Positions 50,501-59,079 of a stretch of DNA of 64,000 bases are shown here, in pieces (within the stretch, counting starts at the first letter, position 1; each line of letters opens with the position of its first letter). The position numbers and the translations under genes are program-made. This DNA is from Rhodobacteraceae bacterium WFHF2C18 (GTDB lineage Bacteria; Pseudomonadota; Alphaproteobacteria; Rhodobacterales; Rhodobacteraceae): NCBI GenBank assembly GCA_002166865.1, contig NHTQ01000006.1, forward strand, positions 186,001 to 250,000. The letters are read 5' to 3'. The notes under the pieces were generated by a model. That model was not told the origin of the DNA. It made no database searches and saw only the letters and a program-made list of their open reading frames with translations.

Positions 50501-50902
50501 TCGATCCGCGACGCCGACAAGACGATCGCGTTCGCCGATACGGCGCAGCTTCTGGTCAGGTTGGGCTTCTCCCTCGTCGCCACCCGGGGGACCGCGGAGT
50601 TCCTCGATTCGCAGGGCATCGCCTGCGAGGTCGTCAACAAGGTCTACGAGGGCCGGCCGAACATCGTGGACATGCTCAAGGACGGGCAGATCCACCTGGT
50701 GATGAACACGACCGAAGGTGCACAGGCCGTCGAGGACAGCCGCGAAATCCGTTCGGTTGCACTCTACGACAAGATACCCTATTTCACCACGGCAGCCGGT
50801 TCGCATGCCGCGGCGATGGCGATCAAGGCGCGCCAGGACGGGGAACTGCGGGTTCTCTCGCTCCAAGGGCCCAACAAGGACGACGTGCGCGCATCTGCCT
50901 GA
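47558..50902 (+). CDS. carB: Carbamoyl-phosphate synthase large subunit
   Basis: 1114 residues from ATG 47558 ([22 protein letters not shown]); the longer frame upstream is not protein-like. Two ATP-grasp halves (about 1-550 and 551-940) with matching [16 protein letters not shown] and [17 protein letters not shown] nucleotide-binding openings, then the MGS-like allosteric domain. Supplies carbamoyl phosphate for arginine and pyrimidines. carA is not in the window. A terminator hairpin follows directly. Confidence 0.97.
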   Translation: MPKRTDISSIMIIGAGPIIIGQACEFDYSGAQACKALREEGYRVILVNSNPATIMTDPGLADATYIEPITPEIVAKIIEKERPDALLPTMGGQTGLNTALAVADMGVLDRFGVELIGANREAIEMAEDRKLFREAMDRLGIENPRATIANNMDEAMAAIEHVGLPAIIRPAYTLGGTGGGVAYNRDDYEHYCKSGLDASPVSQILIDESLLGWKEFEMEVVRDRADNAIIVCSIENVDPMGVHTGDSVTVAPALTLTDKEYQMMRNGSIAVLREIGVETGGSNVQWAINPEDGRMVVIEMNPRVSRSSALASKATGFPIAKIAAKLAVGYTLDELDNDITKVTPASFEPTIDYVVTKIPRFAFEKFPGSEPTLTTAMKSVGEAMSIGRTVHESMQKALASMETGLSGFDEVEIPGVTEGRAEGEVDRAAVIKALSQQTPDRLRTIAQAMRHGLADDEIQTVTAYDPWFLARIREIVDAEADVRDNGLPHDPEGLRALKMLGFTDARLARLTGFTEVDVRRIRHAAGVTAVFKRIDTCAAEFEAQTPYMYSTYEAPMMGDVECEARPTDRKKIVVLGGGPNRIGQGIEFDYCCCHACFALNGAGYETIMVNCNPETVSTDYDTSDRLYFEPLTFEHVMEILRVEQQAGTLHGVIVQFGGQTPLKLARGLEAEGIPILGTSPDAIDLAEDRERFQALVNQLDLKQPKNAIASSDSEALARAEEIGFPLVIRPSYVLGGRAMEIVRDMAHLERYIKEAVVVSGESPVLLDSYLAGAIECDVDALCDGNEVHVAGIMQHIEEAGVHSGDSACSLPPYSLSRDTVDEIVRQTEALALALDVRGLMNVQFAVKGAEIYLIEVNPRASRTVPFVAKATDSAIASIAARLMAGETMADFPLRGPYPADAKPGSLPMTDQMSRADPNMPWFSVKEAVLPFARFPGVDTILGPEMRSTGEVMGWDVSFPRAFLKAQMGAGTHLPEAGRVFVSIRDADKTIAFADTAQLLVRLGFSLVATRGTAEFLDSQGIACEVVNKVYEGRPNIVDMLKDGQIHLVMNTTEGAQAVEDSREIRSVALYDKIPYFTTAAGSHAAAMAIKARQDGELRVLSLQGPNKDDVRASA

Positions 50903-50938
50903 AGCGACGCTTCCAGACCGGCGGATGTCGCTTTTTTT
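50902..50938 (+). terminator. Rho-independent terminator of carB
   Basis: AAGCGAC (50902-50908) pairs with GTCGCTT (50927-50933) with inner partial pairing, followed by an uninterrupted T run to 50938. Confidence 0.75.
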
Positions 50939-50994
50939 CGATATGTAAGGGCGGTTTACCGGCTTTGCAAAAAGTGCATGGGCGCCGTGCGCTT

Positions 50995-51023
50995 TTGCCA
51001 TTGCGCGGTCAGAATTATCTATT
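50995..51023 (+). promoter_or_regulatory. Promoter candidate for the 39-residue microprotein
   Basis: TTGCCA at 50995-51000, 17-nt spacer, TCTATT at 51018-51023, in an AT-rich island just after the carB terminator. The predicted transcript would start near 51030, leaving a leader of about 55 nt before the ATG at 51085. Confidence 0.5.
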
Positions 51024-51084
51024 ATTTGCACAATAGGACGCCAGCGGCGCCCGCCCCCGCAACCTCAAACATCAGGAGGCCAAT

Positions 51085-51204
51085 ATGACCCGTGACGAAC
51101 TGAACCGGGAACTGCGTATGCATAGTGCTTCCTGGCCGGCGGTCCTCATCGTGTATGGGCTCATCGTGGGCACGATGGTCCTTAGCGCGATGTCCATCAC
51201 CTGA
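51085..51204 (+). CDS. 39-residue single-span membrane microprotein
   Basis: ATG 51085 follows AGGAGG with correct spacing. The product has a charged N-terminus (MTRDELNRELRMHS), one hydrophobic helix (about 16-37, WPAVLIVYGLIVGTMVLSAM) and ends SIT. It has its own promoter-like sequence and a following terminator, so it is probably an independent gene. No family was recognised. Its size and shape resemble small subunits or regulators of membrane complexes. Missed by gene finders with a length cut-off. Confidence 0.65.
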   Translation: MTRDELNRELRMHSASWPAVLIVYGLIVGTMVLSAMSIT

Positions 51205-51269
51205 ACCAGGTCGCAGAAGAACCGGGCGTTGCCGCCCGGTTGCCCCTCGAAGTTGTCAACATGACGCGC

Positions 51270-51300
51270 GGCGGATGAGAAGGCTCATCCGCCGCTTTCT
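51270..51300 (+). terminator. Terminator after the microprotein gene
   Basis: A perfect 10-bp stem GGCGGATGAG (51270-51279) with CTCATCCGCC (51284-51293), followed by GCTTTCTTGTT. The T-rich side is on the plus strand. The minus-strand ATPase stop codon (51285-51287) lies inside the hairpin. Confidence 0.7.
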
Positions 51301-53000
51301 TGTTGCGCGCCCTGCTTTGATCCGCCCACCTTCGAGGCGTCCGTGTCGATCTGGGCCGAGGCCGCATCGCCCACGTTGTCGACCCCGCGTTCTTCCAGGA
51401 GTGTGGTCAGCCAGTCCGGGTCCATCTCCGGCACGGAACTGAGCAGCAGGTCCGTGTAGGGGTGGTGCGGCGGCGTGAACATCTGTTCCTTGGGGCCCTG
51501 TTCCACGACTTTGCCGTGCTGCATCACCACCACCTCGTCCGCGATGGCACGCACCGTGGCAAGGTCGTGGGTGATGAACATGTAGGCCAGGTTCAGTTCC
51601 TTCTGCAGACGGTCCAACAGCCGCAGGATGCCTTCGGCCACAAGCTGGTCCAGGGCCGATGTCACCTCGTCGCAGATGATGAAGGTGGGCTCGGCCGCCA
51701 ACGCGCGCGCGATGCCGATGCGCTGCTTCTGGCCACCCGACAACTCCGGCGGATACCGGTTGTAGAAGTGCGACGGCTCCAGTTCGATCATGTCCAGAAG
51801 TTCATCGACCCGGCTTTTCAGCGCGCTGCCGCGCAGGCCCTGGTAGAACTGGGCCGGCCGGCCGATGATCTCGCTGATCTGCACCTTCGGGTTCAGCGCC
51901 GTGTCGGCCATCTGGTAGATCATCTGCGCCTGGCGCAACTGGTCCTTCGTCCGGTTCCGGTAGTCGGGCGGCAGGGCCTCCCCCTTGAACTGCACCTCCC
52001 CGTTCATCGGCGGCAGAAGCCCCGTGATGACGCGGGCGGTGGTCGACTTGCCCGACCCGGATTCCCCCACGACCGCGACCGTCATGCCCTCGTAGATGTC
52101 GAAAGACACGTCGTCGAGAACCTTCTGACCGCCGGTATAGGCCGCATCGACGTTCTTGACCGAGATGAGGGGCACACCATCCTTCGGGCGTTCCTTCTGC
52201 GACCGCTTGAAGCTGCGCACGGCCCAAAGGCTCTTGGTGTAATCCTCCTTGGGATTGTCGAGCATCTCCTTGGTTTCGGCTTCCTCGACTTCCTCGCCCT
52301 TGAGCAGCACCTTGATGGTGTCCGCCATCTGCGCGACGACCGCCAGGTCGTGCGTGATGTAGATCGCGGCGGTGTTGTACTGGTCCACGATATCGCGGAT
52401 CGCGGCCAGAACCTCGATCTGGGTGGTCACGTCCAACGCCGTCGTCGGCTCATCGAAGATGATGAGGTCAGGCCGGCAGGACATGGCCATCGCCGTCATC
52501 GCCCGCTGAAGCTGCCCGCCCGACACCTGGTGCGGGTAGCGGAACCCGATTTCCTCGGGGTTGGGCAGACGCAGCTGGCGATAAAGCTCGACGGCGTCCT
52601 CCTGCGCCTCGGTCCGCTTCTTCAGCCGGTACTGTAACGGCGCCTCGGTGTGCTGGTCGATCAGCTTGTGTGCCGGGTTGAAGGACGCGGCGGCCGACTG
52701 CGCCACATAGGCGATGCGCGAGCCGCGCAAGGAGCGTTTCTCCTCCTCGGTGGCGGTGGTCAGCTCCATCCCGTCGAACTCGATCGAACCGCCCGAGATA
52801 CGCGTGCCGTCACGGGCATAGCCCATGGCGGCAGCGCCGATGGTGGACTTGCCCGCGCCGGACTCGCCGATCAGGCCCATCACTTCCCCCTTGTGCAGGG
52901 TCAGGTCCACGCCCTTGATGATGTCGACCCACCGTTCTTCAGAAAAGCCCTGGATCTGAAGGTCCTTGATTTCGAGGAGAACTTCGTTCGATTTGACCAT
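51285..53000 (-). CDS. Peptide/opine-type ABC transporter, fused double ATPase
   Basis: 571 residues; two complete OppD/OppF-like cassettes in one chain. Walker A GESGAGKS at 45-52 and a second GESGSGKS in the middle of the chain (about 310-325), each followed by its LSGG/VSGG signature (VSGGQLQRA and LSGGQKQRIGIARAL). Final gene of a five-gene minus-strand operon, 6 nt after the DppC-like permease. It energises both permeases. Confidence 0.93.
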   Translation of the reverse strand: MVKSNEVLLEIKDLQIQGFSEERWVDIIKGVDLTLHKGEVMGLIGESGAGKSTIGAAAMGYARDGTRISGGSIEFDGMELTTATEEEKRSLRGSRIAYVAQSAAASFNPAHKLIDQHTEAPLQYRLKKRTEAQEDAVELYRQLRLPNPEEIGFRYPHQVSGGQLQRAMTAMAMSCRPDLIIFDEPTTALDVTTQIEVLAAIRDIVDQYNTAAIYITHDLAVVAQMADTIKVLLKGEEVEEAETKEMLDNPKEDYTKSLWAVRSFKRSQKERPKDGVPLISVKNVDAAYTGGQKVLDDVSFDIYEGMTVAVVGESGSGKSTTARVITGLLPPMNGEVQFKGEALPPDYRNRTKDQLRQAQMIYQMADTALNPKVQISEIIGRPAQFYQGLRGSALKSRVDELLDMIELEPSHFYNRYPPELSGGQKQRIGIARALAAEPTFIICDEVTSALDQLVAEGILRLLDRLQKELNLAYMFITHDLATVRAIADEVVVMQHGKVVEQGPKEQMFTPPHHPYTDLLLSSVPEMDPDWLTTLLEERGVDNVGDAASAQIDTDASKVGGSKQGAQQESGG

Positions 53001-53005
53001 GTCGA

Positions 53006-54226
53006 TTACTCCTTCAGTCCGGAGGACCGGTGCAGCATCCAGTCGACCACGAAGTTGACCGCAACGGTCAACAGGGCGATGGCCGCCGCCGGGATCAGCG
53101 GGGTGATGTCACCGAATGAGATGAGGGTCGCGTTCTCCCGCACCATCGAGCCCCAGTCCGCCGTTGGCGGCTGGATGCCCAGACCGAGGAAGGAGAGGCC
53201 CGCAACCAGCAGGAAGACGAAGCAGAACTCCAGCCCGAATTCCGCCACCAGGGGCGCGGTAGAGTTCGGCAGGATCTCCTTGCGGATCAGGTACCAGGTG
53301 CCCTCGCCGCGCAGCTTGGCGGCCTCGATGTAGTCCATCACCACAACGTTGCCGGCCACCGCACGTGTCAGGCGGAAGACCCGCGGCGCGTAGATGATCG
53401 CCACCGCCCCGATGATGACGGGGATAGAGGGCCCGAAGATCGACAGCATCAGCAACGCGAAGATCAGGGACGGGATCGACATGATCACGTCCGCAACACG
53501 GCCCATGAGCTGGTCGAACCACCCCCCCTTGGTCGCCGCCAGCAACCCGGCGACGGCGCCAAGGATGAAGGCGGCCACCGTGGCGGCCAAGGCCAGCCCG
53601 ACCGAGTTCCGAGTGCCGTAGATCAGCCGGCTGAATATGTCGCGGCCCAACTGATCAGCCCCCAGGAGCATCGTGTCATCGGCCGGCGCGAAGGCGGAGG
53701 CGATCACCTCGGCCTCGCCGTGCGGCGCGATGACCGACGAAAAGATGCCGGCCACGATATAGGTGAAGATCACGAACAGCCCGAAGGTTGCGGTCAAGGG
53801 CGCCCGCCGAAGCTCCTTGGCCGTCTCCGGCGACAAGGGAACGATGATCAACAGGAGGACACCAATGGCCACAAAGATCTCCGCCAGCCCCCAGTCGAAG
53901 GAATTCGACGCGAAGGCGAGCGCGGCCAGGATGAGCAGGATGATGAGGAAGACTCCGCCGCTCTCGCGCAGGGGCCGGCCCACGTTGCCCTCGGACAGTT
54001 GGACCAGGAACTCGCGAAACCCATAGGCGACCATCCCTGCCAGGGCGAGCAACCCGGCGGCGATTGTCACCGCTCTAAGGGCAGCCACCCCGCCGATGAT
54101 CCCCAGAATGAAGGAGACCAGCGTCAGGCTGAACAGCAGAAGAAAGATCGCCCGACGGTTCATGTAGGCCGCAAGGCAGGATGCGCCGAGAAGAAGGGCG
54201 TAGTAGCCGATGACAAAGAAGTTCAT
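53006..54226 (-). CDS. DppC-like ABC permease with extra N-terminal membrane domain
   Basis: 406 residues, about 120-140 longer than usual DppC. The canonical permease part starts near residue 145 (FGLFVIFTYIVAGIFSSVIAPHG, then GADQLGRDIFSRLIYGTR) and holds the EAA-type loop (YIEAAKLRGEGTWYLIRKEILPN). Before it lie five hydrophobic segments at about 5-20, 25-45, 50-68, 90-106 and 113-130. ATG 54226 sits 13 nt after the DppB-like gene. Confidence 0.9.
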   Translation of the reverse strand: MNFFVIGYYALLLGASCLAAYMNRRAIFLLLFSLTLVSFILGIIGGVAALRAVTIAAGLLALAGMVAYGFREFLVQLSEGNVGRPLRESGGVFLIILLILAALAFASNSFDWGLAEIFVAIGVLLLIIVPLSPETAKELRRAPLTATFGLFVIFTYIVAGIFSSVIAPHGEAEVIASAFAPADDTMLLGADQLGRDIFSRLIYGTRNSVGLALAATVAAFILGAVAGLLAATKGGWFDQLMGRVADVIMSIPSLIFALLMLSIFGPSIPVIIGAVAIIYAPRVFRLTRAVAGNVVVMDYIEAAKLRGEGTWYLIRKEILPNSTAPLVAEFGLEFCFVFLLVAGLSFLGLGIQPPTADWGSMVRENATLISFGDITPLIPAAAIALLTVAVNFVVDWMLHRSSGLKE

Positions 54227-54238
54227 GTCGCTTTCCCC

Positions 54239-55195
54239 TTACTTCGGATGCCGCAGGCGCGGGTTGGTGAGGATTGCGCCCACATCCGCTGCCAGGTTCA
54301 GCAGGATGAAGGTGCCGGCGAAGATCAGGCAGCAGGCCTGCACGACCGGGAAGTCCCGCTTGGAGACCGCGTCGACGAGCGCTTGCCCGATACCGGGGTA
54401 GACGAAGACCACCTCGACCAGAACGACGCCGGTAATCAGGTAGGCGAGGTTCAACGCCACCACGTTGATGATGGGCGCCCAGGCATTGGGCAGCGCGTGC
54501 TTGACGATCACCTTCCACGGCGGCGCACCCTTGAGCCGCGCCATCTCGATGTACGGCGATGCCAGAAGGTTGATGATCGCCGCCCGGGTCATGCGCATCA
54601 TGTGGGCGGTCACCACAAGGACGAGCGTCAGGGCCGGCAGGAAGGTCCTGTTGAGCAACTCCCACATCGTCATGTCCTCGCTTAGGCTGGAGATCGCCGG
54701 GAACATGCCCCAGTTCACCGCGAAGTAGAGGATGAGGATGTAGCCGAGGAAGAACTCCGGCGAGGAGATCGAGGTCAGCGTCGCGACATTGACGACCCGG
54801 TCGAAGATCGAGTTGCGCAGCAGCGCCACGATGATCCCCAGGATGATCGCAAGCGGCACCGCGATCACTGCGGCGTAGCTGGCCAGGAACAGGGTGTTCT
54901 TGAAGCGCTCGCCGATCAGCGTGGTCACCTTTTCGTCCGTGACGATCGAGTTACCGAAATCGAAGGTGACGGCACCGCCCAGCCACTCAAGATAGCGCAC
55001 CGGCGCGGGCTTATCGAGGCCCATTTCCTTGCGCAGTGCGGCCACGTTCTCTTCGGTCGCGCCCTGGCCCAGCACCGCCTGCGCGATGTCACCGGGCAGA
55101 AGTTCGACCATGAAGAAGATGATGATGGAGATCACGAATAGAATGACCAGTCCGAGACCGAGCCGTTTCGCGATCAACCCTAGTATATCTCCCAT
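54239..55195 (-). CDS. DppB-like ABC permease
   Basis: 318 residues, six hydrophobic segments. The N-terminal LGLVILFVISIIIFFMVELLPGD and the EAA loop (YIEMARLKGAPPWKVIVKHALPNAW) are typical of DppB/OppB. Preceded by a binding-protein gene, followed by the DppC-like gene. Confidence 0.94.
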   Translation of the reverse strand: MGDILGLIAKRLGLGLVILFVISIIIFFMVELLPGDIAQAVLGQGATEENVAALRKEMGLDKPAPVRYLEWLGGAVTFDFGNSIVTDEKVTTLIGERFKNTLFLASYAAVIAVPLAIILGIIVALLRNSIFDRVVNVATLTSISSPEFFLGYILILYFAVNWGMFPAISSLSEDMTMWELLNRTFLPALTLVLVVTAHMMRMTRAAIINLLASPYIEMARLKGAPPWKVIVKHALPNAWAPIINVVALNLAYLITGVVLVEVVFVYPGIGQALVDAVSKRDFPVVQACCLIFAGTFILLNLAADVGAILTNPRLRHPK

Positions 55196-55393
55196 TTGTC
55201 CCTCCTACTGTTGGCTTGGGAAACCGGCCGGGATCGGCGCGGCTGGCCTAACAGTTTTTGTTCCCGGCCCGGCAAGCGGCCCGCGTGGGATTTTGCCGGG
55301 ATCGGATTGATGGCCTGGCCTCTGCGCGAAATGGGTCGCGCATGCCAAGCAGTTAAAGACCCGGCGCACGGGGTACGCCGGGTCTTGTCTCGA

Positions 55394-57004
55394 TCACGCC
55401 TCGAACCACCAGCGGCTGCAGGCGCGGGCGCCGTCCATCTGCCAACTGGCGGCGAGTTCCGGCCCGTGCTTGACGTTGCTGCGGCGTGCATAGACGAAGT
55501 TGGTGAACATCGGGATCACCGTGCCGCCGTCGTTGCGGGCCAGCATCGCCATTTCACGATACATCTCGGCCCGCTTTTCGTTGTCCAGCTCGGCCTTGGC
55601 CTTCAGAAGCAGCTCGTTGAAGCGATCGTTCTTCCAATGGCTCTCGTTCCAGGCCGCGTCTTCCTTGTAGGCGAGGCTGTACATCACGTCCGGCGTGGGA
55701 CGCGCGCCCCACTGGACCACGCACCACGGCTTCTTCAGCCAGACGTCGGAATAGTAGCCATCGTTCGGCTCGCGCTTGACGTTGATGGTGATGCCCGCCT
55801 GCTTGGCGTGCTCGGCATAGAGAACGCACATGTCGACCGCGCCCGAGAAGACCGAGTCGGCGACGCTGATCTGGGTTTCCAGCCCCTCGGCCCCGGCCTT
55901 CTTGAGCAGCGAACGCGCCTTGTCGGGATCGTACTCGCGCTGCGGGATGTCGTCGGGCCAGTAGGGCATCGCCGGCGAATGGTGGAAATCGTTGGCCATC
56001 GTGGCGGTGCCGAAGGCGATCTTGTCAATGATTTCCTGGCGGTTGATCGACAGTTTCAGCGCGTTGCGCACGTTGACGTCGTCGAAGGGCGCCTGATCGC
56101 AGAACATCGGCATCGTGACGGTTGCCGCCGAGGGCACGTTGTCGATCTCGATGTTCGGATCCCGTTCGAGCAGCGACTTCGTCTTCAGTTCGATCTGGGT
56201 GACGGCGTCCACGTCGCCGGTGACCAGCGCGGTCTGACGCGCGTTCGGGTCGTTGAGGACGGTGAGGACCACTTCGTCGAAATAGGCGCCTTCCAGGTGC
56301 CAGTCCTCGTGACGGACCAGGCTGTACTGAACGCCGAATTCCGTCTCGGTCAGCTTGTAGGGGCCGCAGCCGTCGCCCGACTTCCAGTCGATCGAGCCGT
56401 CGTCCTGCGCGGGGCAGATCGCCAGGTGATAATCCGTCATCAGCCAGGGCAGGTCGGCGTTACCGCTCGTCATCTTGACGGTGATGGTATGGTCGTCATC
56501 CTTGACGATGTCCTCCACATCCTTCAGCAGCGCCGTGGCCGCCGAGGTGCTGTCCTCACCGCGGTGATGGTTCAGCGATGCAATCACGTCATCGGCCGTG
56601 ACCTTCTTGCCGCTGTGGAAGGTGGCCTTCGGGTTCAGCTTGAAGGTCCAGTTCTTGGCGTCCGGTGTCGCCTCCCATTCCGTCGCCACGTCCGGCCCGA
56701 GCGACCCGTCGGGTTCGATCAGGGTCAGGTAGCTGCGGAACGTGTGCGCCAGCTGGATCATCGAGAACGACAGGTAGGTGCCCGGATCGTGCGTGTCCGA
56801 GGTGTTGCCGTCGTGCGCGCCCAGGCGGAAGGTCCCGCCGCGCTTGGGCTGCGCCTTGGCCGAGGTCGTCCAGAGGCCGGTCGCGGCCGAGGCCGTCAGG
56901 CCGGCGGCCATCGAATAGTTCATGAACGACCGGCGCGAGATACGGCCCTTCCGGGCCTCCTCGGCCAGACGGTCAAGAAGGATCTGATCGTCGGATTTTG
57001 TCAT
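55394..57004 (-). CDS. SBP_bac_5 substrate-binding protein, Tat-exported, copy 1
   Basis: 536 residues. Twin-arginine motif SRRSFM at 23-28 and a hydrophobic stretch to about 50, then the mature cluster-C binding protein (PKRGGTFRLGAHDGNTSDTHDPG). A close paralogue is encoded directly upstream (57264-58868). Ligand unknown; the family binds peptides, opines, nickel and more. Confidence 0.93.
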   Translation of the reverse strand: MTKSDDQILLDRLAEEARKGRISRRSFMNYSMAAGLTASAATGLWTTSAKAQPKRGGTFRLGAHDGNTSDTHDPGTYLSFSMIQLAHTFRSYLTLIEPDGSLGPDVATEWEATPDAKNWTFKLNPKATFHSGKKVTADDVIASLNHHRGEDSTSAATALLKDVEDIVKDDDHTITVKMTSGNADLPWLMTDYHLAICPAQDDGSIDWKSGDGCGPYKLTETEFGVQYSLVRHEDWHLEGAYFDEVVLTVLNDPNARQTALVTGDVDAVTQIELKTKSLLERDPNIEIDNVPSAATVTMPMFCDQAPFDDVNVRNALKLSINRQEIIDKIAFGTATMANDFHHSPAMPYWPDDIPQREYDPDKARSLLKKAGAEGLETQISVADSVFSGAVDMCVLYAEHAKQAGITINVKREPNDGYYSDVWLKKPWCVVQWGARPTPDVMYSLAYKEDAAWNESHWKNDRFNELLLKAKAELDNEKRAEMYREMAMLARNDGGTVIPMFTNFVYARRSNVKHGPELAASWQMDGARACSRWWFEA

Positions 57005-57229
57005 GGTAACTCCCTGAGGGTTCTTTTGAAGTGATTGGGTCCATCACCATTCGGGATGGGTCCCCCCGAATGTCCCTGTGCATGTCTCGCGCGGGTAGCC
57101 GGTTTGCGACATATTTTAAACAAAACACGAAATCTCCGGCACTTCTACCCTTAAGTTCAGGCACCCCACGCAATTTTATGTTTGACAAATTTTGTGATCA
57201 CGCTCGCCTCGATCCCGGTGGGAGCGTTT

Positions 57230-57256
57230 GGGCCCGGCGCCTGCGGCGCCGGGCCC
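57230..57256 (-). repeat. Perfect stem-loop between the two binding-protein genes
   Basis: GGGCCCGGCGCC (57230-57241) and GGCGCCGGGCCC (57245-57256) form a 12-bp stem around TGC, a few nt after the stop of the upstream gene on the minus strand. No U-tract follows on either strand, so processing or partial termination is more likely than a standard terminator. An AT-rich stretch to its left (about 57100-57210) could hold a second promoter. Confidence 0.75.
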
Positions 57257-57263
57257 GTTGCCG

Positions 57264-58868
57264 TCAGTCTTCGAACCACCAGCGGCTGGGGGCACGGGCG
57301 CCATCGCCCTCCCAGCTGGCGGCCAGTTGGCCGGAATGCTTGACGTTGTTGCGCCGCGCATAGACGAAGTTATTGAAAAACGGGATGATTGTCCCGCCGT
57401 CGTTGCGCATCAGCATGCACATCTCGCGGTACATCTCGGCGCGCTTCTCGTCGTTCAGTTCGGCCTTCGCTTCAAGCAGCAGCTTGTTGAAGCGATCATT
57501 GTCCCAATGGCTTTCGTTCCAGGCCGCGTCGTCCTTGTAGGCCAGCGTGAACATCACGTCCGGCGTGGGACGCGCGCCCCAGGACACGGCCGTGAAGGAC
57601 TCCTTGAGCCAGACATCGGAATAATAGCCGTCGTTGGGCTCGCGCACGACCTTGAGGTCGATTCCCGCCTGGCTGGCCTGCTCGGCGTAAAGCACGCACA
57701 TGTCCACCGCGCCCGAGAAAACGCTGTCGGCGGTATGGATGTCGATCGACAGGTTCTCGTGCCCGGCCTTCTTGAGCAGCGACTTCGCCTTGTCGGGATC
57801 GTACTCGCGCTGTGGGATGTCATCGGGCCAGTAGGGCTGCACCGGCGAGAGGTGGAAGTCGTTCCCGATCGTCGCCGCGCCGAAGGCGATCTTGTCGATG
57901 ATTTCCTGCCGGTCGATCGCCAGCTTGAGCGCGTTGCGCACGTTGACGTCGTCAAAGGGCGCCACGTCGCAGAACATCGGCATCGTTATGGCCGCCCCCG
58001 ACGGCACGTTGTCGACCACGATATCGGGGTTGCGTTCCAGCAGCGACTTCGTCTTGAGATCGATCAGCGAGACGGAGTCGACATCGCCGGTGACCAGGGC
58101 GGTCTGGCGCGCGTTGGGATCGTTGAGCACCAGCATCTGCAACGAGTCGAAATAGGGCCCTTCAAGGTGCCACCCCTCGTGCCGGCTCAGGGTCCAGCGC
58201 ACGCCCCATTCGCCCTCTTCGATCTTGAAGGGGCCGCAGCCGTCGCCCGACTGCCAGTCGATCGAGCCGTCCTCGTTCGCGGGGCAGACCGCGAGGTGGT
58301 AGTCGGTCATCAGCCAGGGCAGGTCGGCGTTGCCGCGCGACAGCGTCACCGTGACGGTGTGCTTGTCGTCGGCGACGATATCCTCCACGTCGGTCAGAAG
58401 GCTCTTGGCCGCGGAGGTGCTGTCCTCGCCGCGGTGATGGTTGAGCGAGGCCACCACGTCTTCGGCCGTGACCGGCTTGCCGCTGTGGAAAACGGCGTCC
58501 TTGTTGAGCTTGAAGGTCCAGGCGGTCGCGTCGGGCGTGGCCTCCCATTCGGTCGCCAGATCCGCCCCAAGCGAATTGTCCGGATTGATCATGGTCAGGT
58601 ACGAACGGTACTGATGCGCCAGGTAGATCTGCTGACGCGAGGTGTAGGTGCCCGGATCATGCGTGTCGGAGGTGTTGCCGTCATGGATCCCCCAGCGGAA
58701 GGTGCCGCCGCGTTTGGGCTGCGCCTTGGCCGAGGTGCTCCACAACCCGGTTGCCGCGGTCGCGGTCAGGCCGGCGGCGGTGGCCGTGCTCATGAATTCG
58801 CGCCGTGACAGGCGGCCGTCGCGCGCGGCCGCGGCCAGGCGGTCCAGGATGATCTGATCTTTTTTCAT
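57264..58868 (-). CDS. SBP_bac_5 substrate-binding protein, Tat-exported, copy 2
   Basis: 534 residues from ATG 58868 (GGGAGA upstream; a longer upstream frame is not protein-like). Tat motif SRREFM at 21-26. The protein parallels copy 1 along its whole length, including PKRGGTFRWGIHDGNTSDTHDPG, VASLNHHRGEDST, and the ACSRWWFE/APSRWWFED endings, so the pair arose by tandem duplication. First gene of the operon. Confidence 0.93.
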   Translation of the reverse strand: MKKDQIILDRLAAAARDGRLSRREFMSTATAAGLTATAATGLWSTSAKAQPKRGGTFRWGIHDGNTSDTHDPGTYTSRQQIYLAHQYRSYLTMINPDNSLGADLATEWEATPDATAWTFKLNKDAVFHSGKPVTAEDVVASLNHHRGEDSTSAAKSLLTDVEDIVADDKHTVTVTLSRGNADLPWLMTDYHLAVCPANEDGSIDWQSGDGCGPFKIEEGEWGVRWTLSRHEGWHLEGPYFDSLQMLVLNDPNARQTALVTGDVDSVSLIDLKTKSLLERNPDIVVDNVPSGAAITMPMFCDVAPFDDVNVRNALKLAIDRQEIIDKIAFGAATIGNDFHLSPVQPYWPDDIPQREYDPDKAKSLLKKAGHENLSIDIHTADSVFSGAVDMCVLYAEQASQAGIDLKVVREPNDGYYSDVWLKESFTAVSWGARPTPDVMFTLAYKDDAAWNESHWDNDRFNKLLLEAKAELNDEKRAEMYREMCMLMRNDGGTIIPFFNNFVYARRNNVKHSGQLAASWEGDGARAPSRWWFED

Positions 58869-59079
58869 GTTGTCTCCCTGTTTTTTCTTTCGACCGGTGA
58901 ACGACGGACACGGACAACCCCGAACCGCCGCAACCGGCCAAGTGGTTCCGGACGGAAAGCACATGGGCCAAGCGGCACCTTGGCTTCCCCCTTGACAGGC
59001 TAAACACGAAGAGGCCCCCCGATCTACCCCCTTGTTGACGTAAGGTCTGCGCCGGCGCGACCGGAGCTTGGCCGGGCGA

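Noticed and set aside
48296..51031. A 911-residue minus-strand frame opposite carB
   Set aside because: It overlaps the well-supported carB gene completely and reads as a shadow frame.
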